A DNA stretch of 64,000 bases from BJGO01 sp039810885. GTDB taxonomy: Bacteria > Bacteroidota > Bacteroidia > Chitinophagales > UBA10324. Of this stretch, positions 15,638-24,941 are shown piece after piece. The DNA lies in the NCBI GenBank assembly GCA_039810885.1, contig JBDHXV010000007.1, forward strand, positions 12,666 through 76,665, given 5' to 3'. A model generated the notes under the pieces. It made no database searches, was not told the origin of the DNA, and worked only from the letters and a program-made list of their open reading frames with translations. The stretch's first letter is position 1, and every line of letters begins with the position of its first letter. Made by a program: the position numbers and the translations under genes.

Positions 15638-18592
15638 TTAAGCAAATAATATTTTATAAAAATCAAAGAGAAGATTTGATGCTTGCTTTACATCTGTTAC
15701 CGGGGCAATAGGGGTGCTCAACACATTCCGGAGGTTGTTGGCGGAGACTATTTTGTTGTAAGTAATTAAGTAATCTATGCGATTTAACTTTTTTGAATCT
15801 AAATTTGACAGTTGCTCATGTTGATTTGAAGTCTGGATAAGAAGAGGCTGATATATAATTCGAACACTTGGGTTAAGTTTTTTTATTTCTAAAGCGATAA
15901 TCAGTGTTTTTTTATTCACGCAGTGGATCGCCTCAAACCCATAGCGTGCAATTATATCGGAGATACGCTTTATATTTCTTGATGTATGGTCGGTGCCCGG
16001 ATAGTTTAGAGGCAGTTTCTTAAAAAGTAATCCTTCAGAAGTTTTGCCATAGTCTAACTTTCTATCATACAATCCGATTGCTGTTATGGAATAATAATTT
16101 GCAAGACCTTCAAATAAATCGGTAATTAAAGAATTGAAATATTCAAATTGGTCTAATAAGACGACAACACTTTTTCTTCTTTTTATTTGATACGGAGATT
16201 CAGAAGGGAGGTTAAGTGCTCTTTTTACGACACGAACTAATGGTTTATATTTTCGAGCAACATCAATTATATTGGGGTAGTCGGTGTGGCTCTTGGGTGT
16301 GGCATTCATTATATCCAAGAATTGTTGTTCCGTCAATCCAAATTTTTTAATAATAAATATCTTATCCTCTCGGAGTAGGTTTTCATCAATAATAGGTTGA
16401 GCCAAGAGTTCGTAAGCCTCTTCTTTTGTCATTTGGCCGCTACATATTAATGTTGAATAATGAGAATAACGTTTATCTATATGGAATTTATTAGGTAAGA
16501 TATAGGATTGATAGAAGCGAGTAATTATAGACTCATAATGCTTGCCTCCATAATCTCGCCACCCCAACTCATCGGCAAGGATTTTTTTCGCTTCTTTCTT
16601 AATGTAATTCACATGATCAAGAAGCTTTATGGTTTTAATGCGGTAAACTTTATTATAAAGGATTGTTTTAAAAAAGCCTAAGCGAGGAAAGGTCTTTAGG
16701 GGGATGGTACCAAATCTATTATGGATCGCCTTAATGTTTATCGTATCCGACTTTAAATAGTTCCAAGATTCGGGCAACATTCCTTCTGTTACCTGACTCT
16801 CGCCACTTAGTATATATTTTATACCATGCTTGGCGGCTTCATTAAAAAGTGCTGCAAAGATGGCATGGTCTGAGGGGGCTTCTAAGTCAACGACAGAAGC
16901 CTTGAGATAACTTAATTGTAAGTCTCTAAACTCGTCCCATTTAATTACGTGAGTATATAAATCGATACCCAACTTGGTCACAATGTTTTCAATATTCTTT
17001 ACAGCTAATTCGGTATTCCATCCGTTATCAAGGTGCACAGCCAGAGGTCTAAGTCCGGCCTTAACAGTAAGATAAGCTACATAAGAACTGTCAACTCCAC
17101 CGCTTAATCCTATAATGCAATCATATTTTTTCCCCTTCCCTTCGCTCTTAATTTTTTCAATTAAGTTATTAAAGCGCTTATTTCTCTCATTGTCAGTAAC
17201 TAGATTGTCATAATTGATTTTATCGTACAACACACAATGATTGCATAGTCCATCTTCATTAAAATAAATATCGGGGTCTGCAAAATTGTTGAATACACAA
17301 CGAACACATTCTCGATAGTTGTTATGCTTATGTATGGGTTCGGGAAGGCGGAACTGAATGCCCGTTAATGGTTTAAAATCTGTAAAGTGTTGTAAAGAGA
17401 TTTTATGATATAAACTTATGAGATGATACTTTTCGGTATCCCAGCTCAATTTATGCTTACTCTTAATTATGTTTTCCTTATAGTAGCTATAGTTGTTTAG
17501 TATAAGATTAAAGCCATCTAAAAAGGCTCCTTTTCTGTCGCCATTAATACAAGCACCTATTTTGTATAAGCTAATAATATTCTTATGCTCGGGTTGTGCA
17601 GCAGATAAAATAGGCAACTCAGACATTACATAATGAAACAACTTATTTTCTAAGCCAAGCCAGTAGGATAAGTATTTTTTATTCCATGTTGGAATTATGC
17701 CCACATCGCACGAGGCCAAAGTATTAACAATCTTGGAGGAGTCAATTATGTCGTGGAAGAAAATATTTGTTAAGTTAGACTCGGCGACTAATTGTTTGAA
17801 ATATTCTTTATGTCCGCCATCTTTACAAAATATAACAAGAGCAATATTTTTTTGATTGCCCAAGTCGCTAATTGCTTGTTCAATGTTGCGGTTCTTTTTA
17901 TAAATCAAAAAAGAAAACAGTACGACAACCTTGTGATCTTTAGGAATGTTAAATTTTTTTCTTACGTAATCGTTCCGTTCAGTTATTTCTTCATATAGAA
18001 CAAAGTTTCTTACAACAGTGACCGGGCTCTTTGCTTTCAGATATTTCTGAAGATCATCCGCAAGAGATTGATTGACTGTAATGATATGATCAATATACTT
18101 TTTATCATACCATTCACGAATAATTTCAAACTTTCGGACAAGCTGTGATTTAATCATCACTATGGGAGACCAAGAAGAGTAGTGTAGTGGCCATTCATGA
18201 AACAACTCATGAGAGTCGTAGATTAAAACAACTTCGGGCAGCTTTTTTTTAATAAGAACGCCCAGATGCAACATTTGCCAATCGTGACAATGAAGTATGT
18301 GCGGCTTATAGGAGGCAATAAGCGCTGCTAATTCTTTTAAATAACTAATGGATGTTTTAAAGTCGTGTATTTTTTTATCAAAAAGACGTTTGACTTTTAT
18401 ACCATTGATAGTTTCTTCCTTTGGGAGGGATTGTTTATAAACAGCGAAGAGCGTAAGATCGTACCCGGCTTCTGCGATAGAAAATGCTTCGCGATATATC
18501 CGTTGATCATTCGTGAACTCATTATCACATAACATGGCAACTCGAATATCAGAAACCGATTGAATGCTGTTGCCAATAATATTATCGGACAT
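15638..18592 (-). CDS. Fusion: GT4 glycosyltransferase + N-acetyl sugar amidotransferase (WbpG/PseA type) + GT-like Rossmann domain
   Basis: This 984-residue protein has three parts. Residues 1-405 are a GT4/GT-B glycosyltransferase (RVAMLCDNEFTNDQR, ILHCHDWQMLHLG, HELFHEWP). Residues 415-800 are an N-acetyl sugar amidotransferase of the WbpG/PseA/LPS type, with a zinc-like cluster CVRC...GLCNHC (about 427-450) and the ATP-pyrophosphatase PP-loop GLSGGVDSSYVA near residue 495. Residues 805-984 resemble only the N-terminal half of a GT4 enzyme (VVVLLDQFEYFNSLI). WbpG-type enzymes turn an N-acetyl group into an acetamidino group with ammonia from HisH/HisF partners, which are encoded just upstream. 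The ATG overlaps the HisF-like gene by 11 nt. The fusion is unusual; WbpG and GT are normally separate proteins. Confidence 0.88.
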   Translation of the reverse strand: MSDNIIGNSIQSVSDIRVAMLCDNEFTNDQRIYREAFSIAEAGYDLTLFAVYKQSLPKEETINGIKVKRLFDKKIHDFKTSISYLKELAALIASYKPHILHCHDWQMLHLGVLIKKKLPEVVLIYDSHELFHEWPLHYSSWSPIVMIKSQLVRKFEIIREWYDKKYIDHIITVNQSLADDLQKYLKAKSPVTVVRNFVLYEEITERNDYVRKKFNIPKDHKVVVLFSFLIYKKNRNIEQAISDLGNQKNIALVIFCKDGGHKEYFKQLVAESNLTNIFFHDIIDSSKIVNTLASCDVGIIPTWNKKYLSYWLGLENKLFHYVMSELPILSAAQPEHKNIISLYKIGACINGDRKGAFLDGFNLILNNYSYYKENIIKSKHKLSWDTEKYHLISLYHKISLQHFTDFKPLTGIQFRLPEPIHKHNNYRECVRCVFNNFADPDIYFNEDGLCNHCVLYDKINYDNLVTDNERNKRFNNLIEKIKSEGKGKKYDCIIGLSGGVDSSYVAYLTVKAGLRPLAVHLDNGWNTELAVKNIENIVTKLGIDLYTHVIKWDEFRDLQLSYLKASVVDLEAPSDHAIFAALFNEAAKHGIKYILSGESQVTEGMLPESWNYLKSDTINIKAIHNRFGTIPLKTFPRLGFFKTILYNKVYRIKTIKLLDHVNYIKKEAKKILADELGWRDYGGKHYESIITRFYQSYILPNKFHIDKRYSHYSTLICSGQMTKEEAYELLAQPIIDENLLREDKIFIIKKFGLTEQQFLDIMNATPKSHTDYPNIIDVARKYKPLVRVVKRALNLPSESPYQIKRRKSVVVLLDQFEYFNSLITDLFEGLANYYSITAIGLYDRKLDYGKTSEGLLFKKLPLNYPGTDHTSRNIKRISDIIARYGFEAIHCVNKKTLIIALEIKKLNPSVRIIYQPLLIQTSNQHEQLSNLDSKKLNRIDYLITYNKIVSANNLRNVLSTPIAPVTDVKQASNLLFDFYKILFA

Positions 18593-19337
18593 TAGATTGT
18601 CTAAAATTTTCGTCGGGGAAATTAATTAATATCGCATTTTTATTACCGCTAAACACAAATAAACTGCCTGCCGCCGCACCGGCAGCCCCCATTTTTAATA
18701 CGGCTTTTATTTCGTTATAATCTTTGGCGCCACCGGAGATAATAACAGGCAGAGATGTAATTCGAAGTATCTCGGCTAATAAATCTAAATTATACCCCTG
18801 CTTCGTTCCTTCGCGATCAATATCCTGAAGGATTATTTCGCCAACACCCGCATCTTCGAGATATTTAACATGGTCTATTATGGTAGTGTTGAGTCGGTTA
18901 GATCCACTTTTTGTATAAACACCGGTTTTGCCAAACCAATTTTTCTTAACATCAACAAATGAGGCTATTGTGCTGGTGCCAAATGTTTTACAGGCTTGAA
19001 TTAAGAATTCTCTGTTTTCTGTTGCGGTATTGATGCACACTTTTTCAATTCCACAACGCAAAACAGATTCGATGTCGTTCATAGACGAGATGCCGCCACT
19101 ATAACTTAAAGGCATAAAGGCTTCGCCGGCCATTTCAAATAAGAGGTTCAGGTTAATAGAGGTTCTTCTTTTTCCTGCATCAATATCAACGATCATCAAT
19201 TCGTCTGCAAACTTTGAGTTAAATATTTTAACCGTGTTAATAGGATCACCAATATATATATCGTTCTTGAAGTTCTTTGTTTTTACAACACCACTATTGT
19301 GTAATAACAATACCGGAATAATTCGAGGGCGATACAC
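18582..19337 (-). CDS. HisF-like cyclase subunit for sugar amidination (HisF2/AglZ-like)
   Basis: The 251-residue (beta/alpha)8 barrel is of the imidazole glycerol phosphate synthase HisF family (IIPVLLLHNSGVVKTKNF, ELMIVDIDAGKRR, LSYSGGISSM, EIILQDIDREGTKQGYN, VIISGGAKDYNEI). Context separates it from histidine synthesis: it lies between HisH-like and sugar amidotransferase genes with overlapping codons, and no other his gene is present. In O-antigen and nonulosonate loci such HisH/HisF pairs pass glutamine-derived ammonia to the WbpG amidotransferase. It starts with GTG sharing a base with the HisH-like stop (TAGTG), and it overlaps the fusion gene by 11 nt. Confidence 0.9.
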   Translation of the reverse strand: MYRPRIIPVLLLHNSGVVKTKNFKNDIYIGDPINTVKIFNSKFADELMIVDIDAGKRRTSINLNLLFEMAGEAFMPLSYSGGISSMNDIESVLRCGIEKVCINTATENREFLIQACKTFGTSTIASFVDVKKNWFGKTGVYTKSGSNRLNTTIIDHVKYLEDAGVGEIILQDIDREGTKQGYNLDLLAEILRITSLPVIISGGAKDYNEIKAVLKMGAAGAAAGSLFVFSGNKNAILINFPDENFRQSNVR

Positions 19338-19939
19338 TATAGATTATGAATAAAATTAGTGAGCAATGCCATTCCAAAACGATGGCTTTTTTCAGGATGA
19401 AACTGAACACCGAAAATATTCTCTTTCTGAAAGCCGGAAACAAATTCATCGCCGTAGTTTGTAGTAAGCAGAGTGTCTATAGAATTGTTGAGCACAACAT
19501 GATAAGAGTGTACAAAGTAAAATGAGCTTTCCTCATTTTGAATTATTTTATTATCCTTAGCAATGTGCACATCGTTCCATCCCATGTGGGGCACCCGTAT
19601 AGATGTGTTTCTAAACCGAATGACTGAAGCATCTATCCACCCCAGCCCCGGCAATGTTCCCTCCTCACTGTGTTTGCACATTAATTGCATACCTAAACAA
19701 ATACCAAGCACGGGGGTTTTCTTTATTAACACCTTTTCGTTAAGTATGTCAAAAAGATGATTGTTGTGTATGAGTTTCATACCATGGTCGAAGGCTCCGA
19801 CCCCGGGAAGAATTAAGTGTGAGGCTTCGCGAATGATGGAAGGATCATTGCTGATCTCAGACCGAAATCCTAAGTAAGAAAACATGTTTTGCACACTTTG
19901 GATATTTCCTAACCCGTAATTTACAATGACAATACTCAC
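19337..19939 (-). CDS. HisH-like glutamine amidotransferase subunit for sugar amidination
   Basis: The 200-residue class I glutaminase has the nucleophile elbow VLGICLGMQLM (Cys near residue 80) and the catalytic FGVQFHPEKS with His near residue 181. The N-terminus IVNYGLGNIQSVQNMF is typical of HisH. It starts with GTG overlapping the stop of the upstream glycosyltransferase gene (GCGTGA), and overlaps the HisF-like gene by 1 nt. It should release ammonia from glutamine into the HisF barrel for use by the fused amidotransferase. Confidence 0.9.
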   Translation of the reverse strand: MSIVIVNYGLGNIQSVQNMFSYLGFRSEISNDPSIIREASHLILPGVGAFDHGMKLIHNNHLFDILNEKVLIKKTPVLGICLGMQLMCKHSEEGTLPGLGWIDASVIRFRNTSIRVPHMGWNDVHIAKDNKIIQNEESSFYFVHSYHVVLNNSIDTLLTTNYGDEFVSGFQKENIFGVQFHPEKSHRFGMALLTNFIHNL

Positions 19940-21120
19940 GCGTTGTGGGTTGTTTTATTGTTGATGATGGTTTGATAAAGCGATAGAAGTTTCTTTTGCT
20001 CTACATCCCAGCACAATTCCTTTTTAGCGATTCGGCAATTTTGCTTATACCGTTCTTTATTTGCAATAAGATTATGAATAGCCGATTGAATCGTATTAAT
20101 TTTTTCAGGATTAATACACACCCCAACATCATGGTTATTGATTACTTTCTCATATTCGGGTTGTGCCGTTCCAAGTATTGGAATTTCACTCATTATATAG
20201 GTAAACAACTTATTATCTAATGCAAGCCAATATGACAGTTTCATTTTATACCAGGCCGTTACTAAGCCAATATCGCAACAGGAAATAGTCTCCTCAATAG
20301 TATTCACTGGGATTAAGTCGTGGAAGTAAATATTCTTATATCCACACTTATCGACATAATTTTCAAACCAGATGCGGCGTTCGTTTCTTCTGGTTATAAT
20401 AATAAGGTGCACATTAGGCATTTGACCAATGGCATCAACAAAGTTTTCCATAAGATTGGTATATCTATAAACATTAACACCGATATACACGATAGCGCAA
20501 TCATTCGCCGGAATATTGAATTTTTGTCTTAGGGTTTGATCTGTTTTATTGGGCAGTTCTTTGAAAGAGGGAATGTTGCGGGTAACTATAGGGTCACTTT
20601 TTAACTTAAAGTATTTTTTAAGAATTGCAGCAATCGAATCATTAACGGTAATCAAGTATTCAATTTTTTGCCCATTTCTTTTTTCACGGCGCATTTCATA
20701 ATATCGAACGATATACGATTTGAGTTGATTTATGATTGACTGATTAGAATAGTTTACGGGCCAAGAATGGAACAACTCGCGCGATTCATAAATAAGTATC
20801 GTGCCGGGGCACATAGATTTTACTATAGCACCAACATGAAGCATATATTGATCGTGGCAGTGTAACACATCGAATTTTTCTTTTGCAATCTTCAAAGCAA
20901 ATTCTTCTAATTTCCGTCTATTAGAAAATGCCCAATAATCCGGAGGTATAACTCTTCGTATTGTTAAATTATCTTCTTTTGATTCTTGCAGAAGTTGGTC
21001 ATCTGATAAGCAATAAAGAAAAAGTTCGATTGGAAGGGATTTTAAGCTTTTTATTTCTAAAACCGCTCTTCTATCTGTTACTAAGGTGTTATCTAGGAGT
21101 ACGGCTACTCTAAGTGCCAT
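19936..21120 (-). CDS. GT4-family glycosyltransferase, paralogue of the N-terminal domain of the fusion protein
   Basis: The 394-residue protein has a GT-B fold. It matches the N-domain of the nearby fusion along its length: LHCHDQYMLHVGAIVKS against LHCHDWQMLHLGVLIKK, RELFHSWPVNYS against HELFHEWPLHYS, and LSYWLALDNKLFTYIMSEIP against LSYWLGLENKLFHYVMSELP. The two are products of a local duplication. It probably adds a sugar in assembly of the amidinated surface glycan. It is 16 nt after the PIG-L gene and overlaps the HisH-like gene by 4 nt. Confidence 0.88.
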   Translation of the reverse strand: MALRVAVLLDNTLVTDRRAVLEIKSLKSLPIELFLYCLSDDQLLQESKEDNLTIRRVIPPDYWAFSNRRKLEEFALKIAKEKFDVLHCHDQYMLHVGAIVKSMCPGTILIYESRELFHSWPVNYSNQSIINQLKSYIVRYYEMRREKRNGQKIEYLITVNDSIAAILKKYFKLKSDPIVTRNIPSFKELPNKTDQTLRQKFNIPANDCAIVYIGVNVYRYTNLMENFVDAIGQMPNVHLIIITRRNERRIWFENYVDKCGYKNIYFHDLIPVNTIEETISCCDIGLVTAWYKMKLSYWLALDNKLFTYIMSEIPILGTAQPEYEKVINNHDVGVCINPEKINTIQSAIHNLIANKERYKQNCRIAKKELCWDVEQKKLLSLYQTIINNKTTHNA

Positions 21121-21136
21121 AAAAGGAAAAGTATTA

Positions 21137-21769
21137 TCAGTTAATAAACTTCAAAACCTCGAAAGCTTCAGCAAAGGTAGCTCCGGTCTGAACGCCCCGC
21201 GTTATGGCCAAGGCCCGTAAAAAATTCTCACTGCAATAGGAGCGATGTGCCTGAGATTTATACGCATTAAGAGCCTCGACTTTTTTTGCCACGTGGCGTT
21301 CGTCAAGCTTAATAAAGAAATTTGTTTTAATGGAAAGGTTGTTCCACGGGAGCTCGTATCCAATAATTGAAACATCCTTAAATGCGCGCAGGGTTTCATT
21401 GTGAATGACCTGGTGATCCTGATGAAGGTCGGTTGAGCAGGGAGTTAGTACGAGTGTAGGGCATATTTCTTTTTTCAAGCGCACCATATCTTCTAGAATC
21501 TCTTGTCGATTAGTATAAAATGTGCGCACATCATAATCAAACAAACGTAAGTTTTGAGGAGCAATACCAAGTAATTGGGTAGCAGCCTTAACTTCTTTTT
21601 CAAGCGTATCGGGAGCGAGGCCTTCGCCAAGAGATTTTCTACAGAGAGAAAATGCCACATAATAAACCACTTTTCCCTGCTCAACAAATTTTGAGATGCT
21701 TCCACCGCAACCAAGCTCCCCATCATCGGTATGTGGGGCCATTATTAAAATCTTTTCGTTATTAATCAT
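21137..21769 (-). CDS. PIG-L family deacetylase
   Basis: The 210-residue protein is a zinc-dependent N-deacetylase of the PIG-L/LmbE fold. The metal motif reads IMAPHTDDGELGCGGSISKF, close to the usual AHPDDxELGCGG, and the second site is HQDHQVIH near residue 120. Its ATG overlaps the end of hpt by 8 nt. Position at the head of the glycan cassette suggests it deacetylates an N-acetyl sugar. Bacillithiol BshB1 is a related alternative since bshA lies 2 kb away, but the linkage here is to the glycan genes. Confidence 0.87.
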   Translation of the reverse strand: MINNEKILIMAPHTDDGELGCGGSISKFVEQGKVVYYVAFSLCRKSLGEGLAPDTLEKEVKAATQLLGIAPQNLRLFDYDVRTFYTNRQEILEDMVRLKKEICPTLVLTPCSTDLHQDHQVIHNETLRAFKDVSIIGYELPWNNLSIKTNFFIKLDERHVAKKVEALNAYKSQAHRSYCSENFLRALAITRGVQTGATFAEAFEVLKFIN

Positions 21770-22304
21770 TTGCTTCGTTATTGATTACATAGATATCATT
21801 CAGATTGCGACCGAGACCGTCATAATCCAAGCCGTAGCCAACAATAAAATCATTGGGTATTTCCATTCCAGAATAACGCACATTAATATTATGTTGAAGA
21901 GCGGCTGGTTTTACCAGCAGGGATGCAATTTCTATAGATGCGGGATTCTGTGACTGTATAATTGGCAAGAACTCAAACAAGGTTTTTCCGGTATCAACAA
22001 TATCTTCTAAGATAATGATGTGACGATTTTCCAAGGGAATATCTTGTCCGATTAAAGTGCGTACACGGCCGGTTGATTGCGTGCCTTGATAAGAGGCTAG
22101 CTTAACAAAAGTAATTTCACATTCAAGCCGGATATATTTCATTAGATCTGCGGCAAACATAAAAGAGCCATTTAGAATAGCCATAAACAGCGGAAACTTA
22201 TTTATGTAGTCGTTATTAATGCTATCTGCAATATGCTTAATTCGTGTTTGTATTTGATCACCGGAGAGGTAGGGTTTAAAGGTTTTGTCGCGCAGAGTAA
22301 TCAT
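21762..22304 (-). CDS. hpt: Hypoxanthine phosphoribosyltransferase
   Basis: The enzyme salvages hypoxanthine and guanine with PRPP. The 180-residue protein has the PRPP-binding motif IIILEDIVDTGKTLFE near residue 95 and the N-terminal loop MAILNGSFMFAADLM. The C-terminal motif VGYGLDYDGLGRNLNDIYVI is diagnostic. Being a housekeeping gene at the head of the glycan cassette, its promoter (TACCTTTG at 22323-22330) may drive the whole leftward run. Confidence 0.95.
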   Translation of the reverse strand: MITLRDKTFKPYLSGDQIQTRIKHIADSINNDYINKFPLFMAILNGSFMFAADLMKYIRLECEITFVKLASYQGTQSTGRVRTLIGQDIPLENRHIIILEDIVDTGKTLFEFLPIIQSQNPASIEIASLLVKPAALQHNINVRYSGMEIPNDFIVGYGLDYDGLGRNLNDIYVINNEAND

Positions 22305-22322
22305 CCTGATTTATTAAGCGAA

Positions 22323-22330
22323 CAAAGGTA
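22323..22330 (-). promoter_or_regulatory. Candidate -7 box for hpt and the glycan cassette
   Basis: TACCTTTG on the minus strand is a perfect TAnnTTTG, 18 nt before the hpt ATG. No clear TTTG is present at the -33 distance. It lies in the only sizeable gap (52 bp) upstream of the run hpt to xth. Confidence 0.45.
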
Positions 22331-22356
22331 GTGTAGAAGTGATTATGACATCACTC

Positions 22357-23664
22357 TTATTCACGAATTCGTATGCGCATGCCACTATGAATAATTTCAG
22401 AATATAGTTTGTTCATCTGCATTAGTTTTTCTACAGATAAGTTATAGGCTTTTGCAATGCTGTATAAGGTATCACCGGATTTAACGGTGTAATAATTAAT
22501 TGCCTCATCAGGCATCGTTATCATAGATGAAAGGTTGTCGGGGGCCTTGTTGTCAGTATCATCGTTAAGTGTATCCTTTATAAGAGGTGGAGGGGTAGTG
22601 TTGGAGCTTAACGACATATTATTGTTGGTCGATTGTATTGTTGACATCGTCTTGGGTGCTTGAGGAGCATTGCCGGGATCAATAGGTGATATAGTCGTAT
22701 TTCTAACCTTGGGGGTTGTTGTACGTCTGTTTCTAAGGTAAATTATTTCACCTATTTCGGGCTCTGTTCCGAGAATCATGTTATTAAGGCGGTATAGAAA
22801 TTTCAATTTAATGCCATGAAGTTGGGAAATAGCGTACATTGTTTCGCCTGCAACTACGGAATGGTATAAGTCATTTCCTGTTCGGCGCTTTGGTTGTAAG
22901 TATATTATACTGCCGTCTGCTGGACGAATATTTTTAATGAGATCATTGTATTTTAAGATACGCCTGATGCCTTGTTTGGATTTCTTTCCAATATCTTCTA
23001 AGGTCTCCCCGGGTAAGAGTTTAACAGTCCGAATATTATTGTGTAAATAAATTCGAGCAGCCCAATCTGTTTTGCTGCCTGAAACCGGAGGCTTGGTTAT
23101 TAAATCTGCGACAATATCCGTTTTACTATCCTGATAAGAAGGGTTGTCGTATTTATACAGCTCATACAGGTCAATATTTTTTATTAACAATTCAGGGTAT
23201 TTAGGATTTGTGGCATAACCCGCCTGTTTTAATCCATAGGACCAGCTTTTATAGTCTGTGGGGGAATAGTTAAACAAAAAAGAATATCGTTCTCTATTCT
23301 TTAAGAATTCGGAATGATCTCGGAAAGACTCTTCGGGAGTGTCATATTTCCTAAAACATTCATTTTTAGTATCATCGTCTTGAATTAATGTTTTTCCGTA
23401 CCACGTATTATGACATTTAATTCCAAAGTGATTATTACCATTTACGGCAAGCGAACTTCTTCCGGCATTAGATTCCAGAATTCCCTGAGCTAAAGTAATA
23501 CTTGCCGGTATGCCATACAGCTTCATCTCTTCCATTGCAATTGTTTTATACCGGGCTATATATTTTAACACGGCGTCACTTTGTTGCTCTTGAGCAAAAG
23601 AAGAAATTGCACTCAACCAACCAATCAAGTATAACCCTAAAATAATTTTCTTAATTATCGGCAT
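22357..23664 (-). CDS. Secreted glucosaminidase with LysM repeats
   Basis: This 435-residue protein begins with a signal peptide (about residues 1-24, ending SSFAQE). A mannosyl-glycoprotein endo-beta-N-acetylglucosaminidase (GH73-like) domain follows at about residues 35-170, with the catalytic Glu in LAQGILESNAG and NNHFGIKCHNTWYG. Three LysM-type peptidoglycan-binding segments follow, near residues 205-255, 268-310 and 390-434 (YYTVKSGDTLYSIAKAYNLS). A Thr/Pro/Ser-rich linker precedes the last LysM. It is expected to cleave peptidoglycan glycan strands in the periplasm. Confidence 0.92.
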   Translation of the reverse strand: MPIIKKIILGLYLIGWLSAISSFAQEQQSDAVLKYIARYKTIAMEEMKLYGIPASITLAQGILESNAGRSSLAVNGNNHFGIKCHNTWYGKTLIQDDDTKNECFRKYDTPEESFRDHSEFLKNRERYSFLFNYSPTDYKSWSYGLKQAGYATNPKYPELLIKNIDLYELYKYDNPSYQDSKTDIVADLITKPPVSGSKTDWAARIYLHNNIRTVKLLPGETLEDIGKKSKQGIRRILKYNDLIKNIRPADGSIIYLQPKRRTGNDLYHSVVAGETMYAISQLHGIKLKFLYRLNNMILGTEPEIGEIIYLRNRRTTTPKVRNTTISPIDPGNAPQAPKTMSTIQSTNNNMSLSSNTTPPPLIKDTLNDDTDNKAPDNLSSMITMPDEAINYYTVKSGDTLYSIAKAYNLSVEKLMQMNKLYSEIIHSGMRIRIRE

Positions 23665-23733
23665 ATAGCAAAGTTCATTTGCTTAACGTTGTATTATATT
23701 TTTTCATTTCACACCATCGGAGTCAACTGTATG

Positions 23734-24876
23734 TTATTTCGTAACAGATAAATGGGACTCGAGAATCTTAAAATAATATTTTTCATATTGAGGTAAGATG
23801 TTGTCTATGTCGAATCGCTTAGCTTGCTCATAAGCATTATGCTTGAATGATTTCAATAGAACATCATCGGAGAGAATGCGAATAGCATTGGCCGCCATGT
23901 CGTTAGTGTCGCCAACATTACTCATAAATCCGGTTTTGCCGTGGATGTTAACCTCAGGAATACCACCGGTATTAGTAGAGACTACCGGAACTCCACATGC
24001 CATTGCCTCTAATGCAGCAAGGCCAAAGCTCTCACTTTCTGAAGGCATCAAAAATAAATCACTAATGGCAAGCAGTTCTTCAACGGCTTCTTGTTTTCCA
24101 AGAAAGCGCACATCGTCATAAACATGTAATTCGCGACAAAGTTGTTCGAGATATTGGCGATCGGGGCCATCGCCAATCAAGAGCAATTTTGAAGGAATGC
24201 GTTCGTGCACTTTTTGAAATATAAGAATCACATCCTTGGTGCGCTTTACTTTGCGGAAGTTAGAAGTGTGTATCAGAATTTTTTCATCATTGGGAGTAAT
24301 AGCCTTTTTAAAGTGCTCCTTTCGAACTTTTGTAAATCGTGCAGTGTCTATAAAATTGCTGATTACCTCAATTTCTTTATTGATTTTAAAATTTTGATGC
24401 GTATCGTTCCTTAAGCTATTTGAAACTGTTGTTACACCATCACTTTGATTAATAGAGAACTCAACAACCGGAGCATACGAAGCATCTTTCCCGACTAGCG
24501 TAATATCGGTGCCATGCAGTGTTGTAATATAGGGTAGATAGGTGTTTTTTGTTTTTAAAATTTCTCGTGCCATAAATGCAGCAGAGGCATGCGGTATTGC
24601 ATAATGTACGTGTAATAAGTCCAGTTTTTCATATAAAGCCACATCCACGATCTTACTGGCTAATGCACTTTCGTATGGTGCGTGCTCAAACAGAGGATAG
24701 TCGGCATAATTTACCTCGTGGTAATAAATGTTTTCTATGAATGAATCGAGCCTTGCCGGCACCCTATAGGTAATAAAATGAACTTGATGGCCCTTGAGAG
24801 CTAATGCTTTGCCAAGTTCGGTTGCTATTACACCGCTGCCGCCAAAAGTAGGATAGCAAACTATTCCTATTCGCAT
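23734..24876 (-). CDS. bshA: N-acetyl-alpha-D-glucosaminyl L-malate synthase BshA
   Basis: BshA links UDP-GlcNAc to L-malate, the first step of bacillithiol synthesis. The 380-residue GT4 enzyme begins MRIGIVCYPTFGGSGVIATE, which is diagnostic, followed by HVHYAIPHASAA, TLHGTDITLVG and the nucleotide-sugar motif SESFGLAALEAMACGVPVV. bshB and bshC are not in the window. It lies between the LysM glucosaminidase and the NagZ-lactamase fusion, all leftward but with 65-70-nt gaps. Confidence 0.95.
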   Translation of the reverse strand: MRIGIVCYPTFGGSGVIATELGKALALKGHQVHFITYRVPARLDSFIENIYYHEVNYADYPLFEHAPYESALASKIVDVALYEKLDLLHVHYAIPHASAAFMAREILKTKNTYLPYITTLHGTDITLVGKDASYAPVVEFSINQSDGVTTVSNSLRNDTHQNFKINKEIEVISNFIDTARFTKVRKEHFKKAITPNDEKILIHTSNFRKVKRTKDVILIFQKVHERIPSKLLLIGDGPDRQYLEQLCRELHVYDDVRFLGKQEAVEELLAISDLFLMPSESESFGLAALEAMACGVPVVSTNTGGIPEVNIHGKTGFMSNVGDTNDMAANAIRILSDDVLLKSFKHNAYEQAKRFDIDNILPQYEKYYFKILESHLSVTK

Positions 24877-24941
24877 GACTAATGTGAGTTATTATTGTAT
24901 GTGAAGTTAACAGTATGAGGCAAAAATTGGTTTTAAATAAT

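Noticed and set aside
21137..21769. PIG-L protein as bacillithiol deacetylase BshB1
   Set aside because: bshA is 2 kb away, but this gene overlaps hpt and heads the glycan cassette, and its metal motif (APHTDDGELG) departs from the usual BshB1 form (AHPDDVELG).
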